In this document: in pieces, positions 43,745 to 51,490 of the stretch
Layout: each line of letters starts with the position of its first letter
Position numbering within the stretch: position 1 is the first letter of the stretch
NCBI RefSeq assembly: GCF_000718255.1
Contig: NZ_JOFJ01000012.1
Coordinates: 238,740 to 302,739, forward strand
Source: Spirillospora albida
GTDB taxonomy: Bacteria; Actinomycetota; Actinomycetes; Streptosporangiales; Streptosporangiaceae
DNA: 64,000 nt
Direction of reading: 5' to 3'
Notes under the pieces: generated by a model
Told to the model about the DNA's origin: nothing
Database searches by the model: none
Seen by the model: only the letters and a program-made list of their open reading frames with translations
Translations under genes and position numbers: made by a program

Positions 43745-44532
43745 ATGCCCGCCGCACTCACCATCTCCCCCGCTTCGACGTCCGTCCGGGCGCTTCGGGT
43801 TCGGACCGCTCCCCGCGTGATCGGCGCGGACGTTCCCGTCCCGCTGTCCGACGGGCGCCGCGTCCCGTACGCCAACCTCGACTACGCCGCCAGCGCGCCG
43901 TGCCTGGAGGCCGTGCACGACGCCGTCACCCGGGCGCTCCCCCTCTACAGCAGCGTGCACCGCGGCGCGGGGTACGCGTCGCAGGCCACGACGGACGCCT
44001 ACGAGGGGGCGCGCGAGACCGTCCGGCGCTTCCTGCGGGCGTGGCGGCGGGACGCCATCGTGTTCACCCGCAACACGACCGACGCGATGAACCTGCTCGC
44101 CCACTGCCTTCCGGCCGGCACGACCGTCGTCGTATTCGGCACCGAGCACCACGCGACGCTCCTGCCGTGGGAGGGGGCGCGGCGGCGCACGGTGCGGCTG
44201 CCCGCCGCCACGGCGCCCGCGTCGCCGTGGACGCGGCGCGGCTCGTCCCGCACCGGCCCCTCGACATGACCGCGCTCGGCCTCGACTACGTCGCGTTCTC
44301 CGGGCACAAGCCGTACGCGCCGTTCGGCGCCGGGGTCCTCGCCGGACGCCCGGACTGGCTGCGCGCCGCCGACCCCTACCTGAGGGGCGGCGGGGCCAGC
44401 GCGTCCGTCACCGCGTCCGGGACGCGCTGGGCGCCGGACGCGGAGCGGCGGCACGAGGCGGGCACCCCCAACGTGCTCGGCAGCACCGCCGCGCACATCG
44501 ACCGGCTGGTCGCGGCGCTCGCCGCGTACTGA
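43745..44532 (+). pseudogene. Aminotransferase class V (cysteine-desulfurase-like), decayed by two internal deletions
   Basis: The start is intact: ATG 43745 with AGGAAGG, then LDYAASAPCLEAVHDAVTRALP, SVHRGAGYASQATTDAYEGARETVRRFL, FTRNTTDAMNLLAHCLP and VVVFGTEHHATLLPWEG. At about 44200-44208 the homology jumps and shifts frame: the +1-shifted frame continues RHGARVAVDAARLVPHRPLDM and then FSGHKPYAPFGAGVLAG with the PLP Lys. Translated in frame, the product ends at a stop at 44267-44269. A second, in-frame jump near 44480 joins GTPNVLG to STAAHIDRLVAALAAY, which looks like the extreme C-terminus. So parts of the PLP domain and the small domain are gone, and no active enzyme can be made. Confidence 0.8.
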
Positions 44533-44670
44533 CCGGCGGACGGGGCTCTGCGGCGCCGGCGGCACATGTACCGTAGGCAGTCGCGCACTTTCCCGCCGGG
44601 GCCGCCCACCTGGCTCCGGCGGGCCGGGGACGGGCAAGACACGGCGGGAAGACAACAGGGGGTGGCGACC

Positions 44671-47600
44671 GTGGCCGACGTATGGCGACCGGCGTCGGAA
44701 CTGGAACGCCGGCTGCACGACTCCGTCCGGACGGGAGACCAGGAGGGCTACTTCCGCCTCGTCGCGGACAGCGAGCTCGTCGTCCCCGTCCCCCCGGACG
44801 TCCTCGACGACGTCCTCGCCAACCGCGCGCAGCCGCCGTGGCCGACCCGGGAGGAGGACGGCCGCGTGCACGTCCTCGCCTACACCTCGGCCGCCGCGAT
44901 GCGCCTGTGCCTGGGCCGCGCGCAGCGCCCGTTCCTGCGCCTGCGCTTCCGCGACCTGGCCGCGACCTGGCCGGACGCCCGCTGGTGGCTGGCAATCGAC
45001 GCCGCGTCCGGCGGGGACGGCGTGTCCCTCCCCATCGAGGCGCGCCTCCCGGCCTGGTTCGTCCACCAGATGGCGGACGGCGACATGCGCCCCCCGCGCG
45101 TAGGCCCGGACACCCCACCCGAACCCCCCACCACGGACCCGACCCCCCTCCACCCCACCGCGACCCGACCGGGCACACCCCCCCTTACGGACCACCCCGG
45201 CACGACCCAGCCGGGCACGCTCCCCGCCGGCACGGACCAGCTGCGCGCGAGTCCGCCGGGCACGCCCGCCACGGACCGGCCCGGCACGAATCAGCCTGGC
45301 ACACCGCCCACCGACACGGACCGGTCGGTTGCGGGGAGGTCCGCGAACAGGGCCGCCGCGCTTCCGCCCCTGCCCGGGTCCCCCGTCGAGCCGACCGCGC
45401 GCAGCACCGGCGAGCCGGCCGCCGCCGCCCCGAGCGCGGACACGCCGGTCGCCGGACCGCCCGCTCCCGACCGCCTCGACACCACGTCTCCCGGTATCGG
45501 GCCCGGCGTCGGCGGGTCGCCCGCGCAGCCGTCCATCCCGGGGTCGCCCGCCGCGACCCCTCGCAGTGCGGGACCTACGGATGTGAGCGCTGTCCCCTCC
45601 GGCGAGGCAGGCGGACGGGTCGGCGCGGAGCCGTCCGATGACGCGGGACGGCCCGTTGCGCCGCCGTCCGGGGGCGATGAGCCCTGGGAGGAGCTCCGGG
45701 GGCAGCATCGGGGCCTTCCACGGCCGCGGCCGGAGCCCGAGTTCCGGCCCGCCAACGACGTCGAGCGGGAGCTGCTGCGGGCGGCGGCCGGGAACGACCA
45801 CGACCTGTTCCTGCAGACGATGGCCGGGGCGGAGGTCCTGCTGCCCGTCCCGGACGACATGGACTACACACTGCGTCCGGGGCGTCCGGGGTTCCCCTGG
45901 CAGACGCGGGAGGCCGACGGGAAGACCGTCGTGCCCGTGTTCACCTCGCCCGAGCGGCTCGCCGAGGATCCCGCCGTGCCGGGCGGGACCGAGTTCCTGT
46001 CGGTGCCGTTCGCGGTCGCGTTGCGGTACTGGCCCGACCACGACCTGCCGGTCGCGATCAACGTGGGTTCGCCGGCGGGCGGGACGATCCTCGCGCAGCA
46101 GCTGCCGGGCCTCGCCGTCTGGGCCGACCAACGTGCGACGGGGCTGCTCGGGAGCGCGTTCGAGGCGCAGAACGACGTCGAGCAGCGGCTGATCGAGGCG
46201 CGGCGGACGGGCGACGACGACGCGTTCCTGCGGGTGCTGATGAGCGCGCAGGTGCTCGTCCCGGCCGAGCCGGAGACGCCGTGGGGCATCACGCCGGACG
46301 ACGCGGACTTCCCGTGGCGGCCGGTGAACGTGCACGGCCGGCCCGCCGTCCAGGTGTTCACGTCGCTGCGGTGGATGAACCAGGCGATCGGGTCGTCGCG
46401 GTTCGTGATGCCGAGCCTGCTGGAGATGGTGTCGGCCTGGCCGGACGTCGCGTGGACGCTGGTCGTGAACCCCGGCACGCCGATCGACGCGGCGTTCCCC
46501 GGGGAGCGGGCGGCGGCGCTCGCCGCGTCGGCCGTCCCGCCGCCGGTGGCCGAGGCGCCGCCGGTGGTCCAGACACCGCCCCTGGCCGAAGCGCCGCCCG
46601 TGGTCCAGACACCGCCCGTGGTCCAGACGCCGCCGGTGGCCGAGACTCCGCCCGTGGCCGAAGTGCCGCCGGAGCCGGAGCCGGAGCCGCTGTTCAACGC
46701 CGGCAACAGGATCGACCAGGAGCTGTACGAGGCGGCGGCGTGCGGTGACTCCGACGCGTTCCTGCGGGTGCTGATGGCCGCGAACGTGCTGGTGCCGATC
46801 CCGCCGGACGCGCCGCTGGAGGTGACGCCCGTCCAGCCCGAGTTCCGGTGGGACGCGGCCCTGCGGAACGGGTCGGACGTGCGGGTCTTCACGTCGCTGG
46901 TGCGGCTGCACGAGGTCCTGCCGGAGTCGCGGTACGTGTACGCGGACTTCCGGGAGCTGATCGGAGCGTGGCCCCGCGAGGACTGGGTGATGCTCCTCAA
47001 CCCGGGCACGCGCATCGGCGCCTCGCTGCGCGGCGACCAGGTGCGGGAGCTGAGCGCGTGGGCGGTGCGGGTCGGGCTCGTCCCGCCGCCGCCCGCCGTC
47101 CCGCCGCGGCCGGACGCGATGTCCGACCCGCAGGCCACGGTGTCCGACCCGCTGGTCGCCGTGTCCGACCCGCAGGCCACGATCCAGGACCCGGGTGTCG
47201 TCGCGCGGTCCCTCGTGGACGCGCCGCTCCCGGTGCGGCCGCCGGAGCCGGAGCCGGAGATCGAGTCGTCCGGGCAGCCGACCATCATGCAGAAGGTCGT
47301 CCCGCACGGCCATGTCGGCTGGTACCTGGAGCAGGGCTATGACCGGGTGGGCGGATTCGTCCATCCGACGGGGGACGTCGCGGAGCTGCAGACGCCCGCC
47401 CAGCTGTACGAGGCGCTGGGCCTGCTGTACGAGGACTCCCCGTTCTCCCCCTCCGACGAGGGCGTCTACGTCATCCGGTGGCCCGCGTACTGCGCGGGCC
47501 TGTACCGGATCCCGTTCGGCGGCCGGAACGAGGCCGAGCTCGCGGCCTGGGGCGAGGACGGCTGGGTCATCGAGCGCCCGCCGTTCACGGGCGGCGGGTT

Positions 47601-47802
47601 CGCGCCGGGCAGCGCGGGCTCGATCCGCGAGTTCAAGGTCGACAGCCTCCGGCTCCCGCACGGCGCGGAGATGTACTACCTCGGCGTGGACCGCTCCGAG
47701 CAGTTCGTGGCGATGTACGACCCCGACCGGCTCGGCTGGCTGCGGCCGGAGACGGCCACCGGCCCCGAGGCGCGGGACGCGCGGACGGAGGGCGCCCAGT
47801 GA
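44671..47802 (+). CDS. Large protein with four SseB-like domains
   Basis: A 1043-residue cytoplasmic protein. Four copies of an SseB-like N-terminal domain start at about residues 8, 360, 499 and 676. Each has ELxxRLxxAxxxGDxxxFLxxL, then VLVPVPxD, a PW/FPW motif and a FTS...AWPxxxW(L)xxNPGT block. Copies 1 and 2 are separated by 200 residues of Pro/Thr/Gly linker, and copies 3 and 4 by PPVVQTPP-type repeats. A distinct C-terminal domain (residues 879-1030) contains HGHVGWYLEQGYDRVGGFVHP and YVIRWPAYCAGLYRIPFGG. GTG 44671 has AGGGGG 8 nt ahead. Function unknown. Confidence 0.8.
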   Translation: MADVWRPASELERRLHDSVRTGDQEGYFRLVADSELVVPVPPDVLDDVLANRAQPPWPTREEDGRVHVLAYTSAAAMRLCLGRAQRPFLRLRFRDLAATWPDARWWLAIDAASGGDGVSLPIEARLPAWFVHQMADGDMRPPRVGPDTPPEPPTTDPTPLHPTATRPGTPPLTDHPGTTQPGTLPAGTDQLRASPPGTPATDRPGTNQPGTPPTDTDRSVAGRSANRAAALPPLPGSPVEPTARSTGEPAAAAPSADTPVAGPPAPDRLDTTSPGIGPGVGGSPAQPSIPGSPAATPRSAGPTDVSAVPSGEAGGRVGAEPSDDAGRPVAPPSGGDEPWEELRGQHRGLPRPRPEPEFRPANDVERELLRAAAGNDHDLFLQTMAGAEVLLPVPDDMDYTLRPGRPGFPWQTREADGKTVVPVFTSPERLAEDPAVPGGTEFLSVPFAVALRYWPDHDLPVAINVGSPAGGTILAQQLPGLAVWADQRATGLLGSAFEAQNDVEQRLIEARRTGDDDAFLRVLMSAQVLVPAEPETPWGITPDDADFPWRPVNVHGRPAVQVFTSLRWMNQAIGSSRFVMPSLLEMVSAWPDVAWTLVVNPGTPIDAAFPGERAAALAASAVPPPVAEAPPVVQTPPLAEAPPVVQTPPVVQTPPVAETPPVAEVPPEPEPEPLFNAGNRIDQELYEAAACGDSDAFLRVLMAANVLVPIPPDAPLEVTPVQPEFRWDAALRNGSDVRVFTSLVRLHEVLPESRYVYADFRELIGAWPREDWVMLLNPGTRIGASLRGDQVRELSAWAVRVGLVPPPPAVPPRPDAMSDPQATVSDPLVAVSDPQATIQDPGVVARSLVDAPLPVRPPEPEPEIESSGQPTIMQKVVPHGHVGWYLEQGYDRVGGFVHPTGDVAELQTPAQLYEALGLLYEDSPFSPSDEGVYVIRWPAYCAGLYRIPFGGRNEAELAAWGEDGWVIERPPFTGGGFAPGSAGSIREFKVDSLRLPHGAEMYYLGVDRSEQFVAMYDPDRLGWLRPETATGPEARDARTEGAQ
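46546..46680. repeat. Pro-rich tandem repeat between SseB-like domains 3 and 4
   Basis: Six-residue units of the type PPVVQT / PPVAEA (18-nt units such as CCGCCGGTGGTCCAGACA) alternate seven to eight times, encoding a Pro/Val linker. Unit length is a multiple of three, so copy number can vary without frameshift. Confidence 0.75.
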
Positions 47803-48167
47803 TCCGGGACGGCTATGTCGCCCGCTGGCTCGGCCGCGACTTCGAGGCGGCGCCGGGCGCCGACGGCGAGGTCCGCCTCTACGCGCCGGACCCCACGACG
47901 GGGTTCGAGGAGCTGCGTCCGGGGCGGTTCTGCCGCGTGGTTCCGGCGTCCGAGATCGAGGATCTGCGTTACGTCCGGACGACGTGCAGGTGGCGCGGCG
48001 AGCGGTTCGTCATCGTCGGCGAGCACGAGACGTGGCTTCGGGTGGAGTACACCGGCGGCCGCGCCCCCGTCGCGGAGGCGCTCGGGCTGGAGCGCATCGA
48101 CCACGGCGTTTGGCAGTCGTGGGCGCCCTCGACGGAGCTGGAGGACGTGCGCGAGGAGTTCATCTGA
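47799..48167 (+). CDS. Hypothetical 122-aa protein coupled to the SseB-like gene
   Basis: A 122-residue protein starting at GTG 47799, which overlaps the stop of the SseB-like gene (GTGA). It reads IRDGYVARWLGRDFEAAPGADGEVRLYAPDP, then FCRVVPASEIEDLRYVRTTCRWRGERFVIVGEHETWLRVEYTGG, and ends ELEDVREEFI. It looks like a small beta-rich protein similar to immunity-type or SUKH-neighbourhood proteins, but I cannot assign a family. Tight coupling suggests it works with the SseB-like protein. Confidence 0.75.
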   Translation: MIRDGYVARWLGRDFEAAPGADGEVRLYAPDPTTGFEELRPGRFCRVVPASEIEDLRYVRTTCRWRGERFVIVGEHETWLRVEYTGGRAPVAEALGLERIDHGVWQSWAPSTELEDVREEFI

Positions 48168-48312
48168 TCGCATCTCCCGGGCGAACCCGGGGTTGCCGGG
48201 AGCGCGCGGACGTGTTCGCATGATTGCGGTGGCTCGCCGGATTCCACCGGCGATCTCCTGGGTAGGGCGGAGCTCAGGCGCTCAACGGTGATGCGACGGA
48301 GGTGCTGCTGCC

Positions 48313-49311
48313 GTGATCTCCCCTCGATCGACGGCGAAACCGATGGTCCTCGGACTGGGCATGGCGGCGATCATGGCGGCCGGTTCCGGCTCGGCGTTCG
48401 CCGACCCCACGTCGTCCGCGTCCGCGTCGGCCCCGGCGCCGACGCTCACCGTCGAGGTCACCCCCGGCGAGGCCACCGCCGACCCGGGCGACCCGGTCGA
48501 GATCACCACGGAGGTCCGCGCGACGGGAACGGTTCCGGACGTCGAGGTCACCGCCACCGCGCCCGCTCCCGCCGAGGTCGGCAACGCGTTCACCGGCGGC
48601 TGCAAGGGCGAGCTGACGGCCGCGAACCCGTGCGAGGTCGTGTCGACGGTGACCGCCCCGAAGGATCTCGACAAGACGCTGGCGGTCGTCCTCACCGTCG
48701 TGGCCTCCGGTAAGGGCGTCAGGGCGAGCGATACGGCGACGATCACCTACACGGTGCCCTCCCCGTCCCCCACCCCGACCTCGCCGTCCCCCACGGTGAG
48801 CGAGACGCCGGGCAAGCCGCCGGCCAAGCCCTCCCCGTCCCGGACGAGACCGACGCCCACGCCCACGAAGAGCAAGGACGAGCGGCGCACCGGCGGAGGC
48901 GGAGGCGGCTCCGGCGGCACCGGATCGGGCACGGGCGGATCGGGCACGGGCGGCACGGGGGCGACGGTGTCGGGCACCGGGGCGCTGCCCGCGCCGAACT
49001 CGTCGTTCGGGGCGAAGCCGCCGCAGGTCGCGCTGCCGCCGATCGCGGCGCCGAGCCCGTCGGTGGCGGCGCCGACGACGGGCGCGTCCGCCGTCACGCC
49101 GCAGAGCCGGCTCCGCAACAACCGGCAGCCGATCGCGCAGGACCTCACGTTCGAGCGGATGGCGAGCACCCAGGCGGCGTGGCTGTCCGCGCTGCTGGTG
49201 GCGTTCTCGCTGCTGCTGACCCAGCTGCGCCTCGGCCGCCGGCCGGTCCCGGCGGTGCGGCCCGCGAAGGGCGCGCACCGGCGGACCCGCAAGGGCGCGT
49301 TCGGCCGCTGA
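48313..49311 (+). CDS. Secreted, C-terminally membrane-anchored surface protein
   Basis: A 332-residue exported protein. The signal peptide is MVLGLGMAAIMAAGSGSAFADP with probable cleavage at AFA. A DUF11/Big-like beta domain occupies about residues 40-147 (TLTVEVTPGEATADPGDPVEITTEV, with one Cys pair FTGGCKG/NPCEV). A Pro/Ser/Thr-rich and Gly-rich stalk follows. Near the C-terminus one hydrophobic helix (AAWLSALLVAFSLLLTQL) and a basic tail anchor the protein. GGAGG lies 10 nt before GTG 48313. Likely a cell-surface stalk protein of unknown function. Confidence 0.75.
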   Translation: MISPRSTAKPMVLGLGMAAIMAAGSGSAFADPTSSASASAPAPTLTVEVTPGEATADPGDPVEITTEVRATGTVPDVEVTATAPAPAEVGNAFTGGCKGELTAANPCEVVSTVTAPKDLDKTLAVVLTVVASGKGVRASDTATITYTVPSPSPTPTSPSPTVSETPGKPPAKPSPSRTRPTPTPTKSKDERRTGGGGGGSGGTGSGTGGSGTGGTGATVSGTGALPAPNSSFGAKPPQVALPPIAAPSPSVAAPTTGASAVTPQSRLRNNRQPIAQDLTFERMASTQAAWLSALLVAFSLLLTQLRLGRRPVPAVRPAKGAHRRTRKGAFGR

Positions 49312-49312
49312 C

Positions 49313-50128
49313 TCAGCCGCGGACGAGGCTGTGGCAGGCGATCGCGGCGGCGGCGACCACGTTGAGGGAGTCGACGCCGCGCGCGAGCGCCGTCTCGCCC
49401 ATCGGGATCCGGACGCGGACGTCGGCCTCCTCGAGCCACCGCGACGACAGCCCGTCCCCTTCCGAGCCGAGCAGGAGCGCCCGCCGCGCGGCCGGCGGCA
49501 CGTCGTCGATCGGGACGGCGTCGGCGGCGGGGGTGAGCGCGAGGAGCTGGAAACCGGCGGCGCGCAGCGCGCCGAGACCGCCGTGACGGTCGGTCATCCG
49601 GGCGTACGGGAGCGCGAACACCGCCCCCATCGACACCTTCACCGACCGCCGGTACAGCGGGTCGGCGCAGCGGGGCGCGAGGACCGCGGCGTCCACGCCG
49701 AGGGCCGCCGCGCACCGGAAGATCGCCCCGACGTTGGTGTGGTCGACGACGTCCTCGCAGACGATGACGCGGCGGGCGTCCGCGACGACCTCCTCGACGC
49801 TGGGAAGCGGGAGGCGTTCCAGGGACGCGAGGGCGCCCCGGTGGACGGGGAATCCCGCTACGCCCTCCATGGTCGCGTCGTCGGCGACGTAGACGGGGGC
49901 GTCCAGGCCGTCGAGGAGGTCGGCGAGCGGCTCCGCCCAGCGCCGCGCCATCAGCATGGAGCGGACGGGGTGCCCGGCGCCGACCGCGCGGCGGATCACC
50001 TTCTCGCCCTCGGCGAGGAAGAGGCCGTGCTCGGCCTCCAGGCTCTTGCGCAGGTTCACGTCCCGGAGCCGGACGTAGTCGGCCAGGCGCGGGTCGGCGG
50101 GATCGGAGACGGGGACCATGCGTGCCAT
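49313..50128 (-). CDS. TrmH/SpoU-family RNA 2'-O-methyltransferase
   Basis: A 271-residue SPOUT methyltransferase with all three SpoU motifs: DHTNVGAIFRCAAALGVD (motif 1), RALLLGSEGDGLS (motif 2) and IPMGETALARGVDSLNVVAAAAI (motif 3). The N-terminal part is a substrate-binding domain (LFLAEGEKVIRRAV). It methylates ribose 2'-OH in rRNA or tRNA; the exact site cannot be told. ATG 50128 or ATG 50119 may be used. Convergent with the surface-protein gene with 1 nt between. Confidence 0.88.
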   Translation of the reverse strand: MARMVPVSDPADPRLADYVRLRDVNLRKSLEAEHGLFLAEGEKVIRRAVGAGHPVRSMLMARRWAEPLADLLDGLDAPVYVADDATMEGVAGFPVHRGALASLERLPLPSVEEVVADARRVIVCEDVVDHTNVGAIFRCAAALGVDAAVLAPRCADPLYRRSVKVSMGAVFALPYARMTDRHGGLGALRAAGFQLLALTPAADAVPIDDVPPAARRALLLGSEGDGLSSRWLEEADVRVRIPMGETALARGVDSLNVVAAAAIACHSLVRG

Positions 50129-50163
50129 TCCCCCATTCTGGAGCCGCTCCGGTACCGCCCGGG

Positions 50164-51252
50164 TCAGGGCAGCCTGATCTCGGCGTAGACCGCGCGGTGG
50201 TCGCTCCCGGCCACGTCGTGGACGGAAACGTCGCGGACGGCGCAGCGCGCGTCGACGAGGATGTGGTCGATGGTGAGGGCGGGAGCCGGCGCGTCCAGCC
50301 CCCAGGTCGGGACGAGTCCGGCGCCGGTGCGGTCGGCGGCGTCGGCGTATCCGCGGTCGAGGATACGGCGCAGCGAGGCGTGGTCGAGCGTCGCGTTGAA
50401 GTCCCCCGCCAGGATCCGGACGGGCGCACCATCACCGCCTCCGGGAGCAGGAGCGGAGGCCCTCGCGCCGGAGCCGGTGATCCGCGTGCCGGCGGCGACC
50501 GCGGTTCGGGCGGCGGGGAGGGCGTCCAGGTCGCGCCGCCAGTCGTGCAGGGCGCCGGCCAGAGGCGGGATGGGGTGGATCGCGGTGACCTCGACGCGGC
50601 GGCCGCCGGGCAGGGTCAGCTCGGCCCGCGGCATCGCCATCCGGGTGCGGGGGAGATCGGGGAGCCGGGTGAGGGCGTATCGCGAATAGAGGCCGGAACC
50701 GGCCGCGCCGCTGCGGGCGTCCACGGCCTTGTGCGGCAGCAGGTCCGCCAGCCCGGCCCGTTCGAGGCGCGTGACCGCGCTCGGCGGGAGCTCCTGGAGG
50801 CTGAGGACGTCCGCGCGGTTGCGGCGGACGAGGTCGACGACCCGGCCCGCGTCGGCCTCGCCGAAGTACAGGTTCACCGTGAGGACGCGGAGGACCGGCC
50901 CGCGCGCGCCGGGCTGCCCGCCGCCGACCGCGCGCGGCACGACGGACGCGGCCAGCACGGCGGTGACGAGGGCCGCGGCGAGCGCGGCGCGGCGGCGGCG
51001 CAGCAGCAGCGCCGCGATGATCGAGATCGGGGCGGCGGCCGCGACGTAGGGCGTCACGGCCAGCAGCGGCGCCGCCTGCGGCGCCACCCCGGGCAGCCGG
51101 TCGGCGCCCGCCACCCGCATGACCGCCCAGGCTCCCCAGGCGGCCACCCCCGCCCAGGCCGCGACCCCCGCGACCACCCGCCCGGCCCGCCGTGGACGCG
51201 GGGCGCCCGCGGGCGGGGCCGGGCCGTCCGTGCCGATCTGTTCGCTGGTCAC
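50164..51252 (-). CDS. Membrane-anchored endonuclease/exonuclease/phosphatase-family protein
   Basis: A 362-residue EEP protein. Three N-terminal hydrophobic helices (VVAGVAAWAGVAAWGAWAVM, LLAVTPYVAAAAPISIIAALLL, AALAAALVTAVLAASVV) precede an extracellular EEP domain with VLTVNLYFGEAD, the catalytic Glu in LSLQELPPS, GDFNATLDH, and TIDHILVD plus GSDHRAVYAEI at the end. Metal ligands are complete, so it is probably an active phosphoesterase outside the membrane; the substrate (lipid, nucleic acid or sugar phosphate) is unknown. GTG 51252. The 238 nt to the divergent gene contain a perfect GGTCATGACC palindrome (51383-51392). Confidence 0.85.
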   Translation of the reverse strand: MTSEQIGTDGPAPPAGAPRPRRAGRVVAGVAAWAGVAAWGAWAVMRVAGADRLPGVAPQAAPLLAVTPYVAAAAPISIIAALLLRRRRAALAAALVTAVLAASVVPRAVGGGQPGARGPVLRVLTVNLYFGEADAGRVVDLVRRNRADVLSLQELPPSAVTRLERAGLADLLPHKAVDARSGAAGSGLYSRYALTRLPDLPRTRMAMPRAELTLPGGRRVEVTAIHPIPPLAGALHDWRRDLDALPAARTAVAAGTRITGSGARASAPAPGGGDGAPVRILAGDFNATLDHASLRRILDRGYADAADRTGAGLVPTWGLDAPAPALTIDHILVDARCAVRDVSVHDVAGSDHRAVYAEIRLP

Positions 51253-51490
51253 GCCGTGTTCCTCCCCCGGAGATCGTTCTTGTTGGGACGCTCGGGGGCG
51301 GGCGGGAGTTGCCGCGGCGTCGTGTACCCTGCCGATCGCGCGGTGTACATATGGGCCAGATGCCAGGTTCGTCAGGACATACGGTCATGACCTGCGGCAT
51401 TATCACTTTCTGGTTCTTTGTAACCTCTAGTCCGTACTACTACAGTGCCGGGGAACATCGGCCGGGTTTCTGGTGAATCGAGGGCAAGCC

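Noticed and set aside
43999..47661. Minus-strand frame of about 1220 codons opposite the SseB-like gene
   Set aside because: Shadow of the plus-strand gene; runs through the pseudogene as well and has no start signal or motif.
51383..51392. Perfect palindrome GGTCATGACC in the divergent region before the VWA gene
   Set aside because: A 10-bp palindrome can arise by chance; no second copy or known regulator consensus supports calling it an operator.
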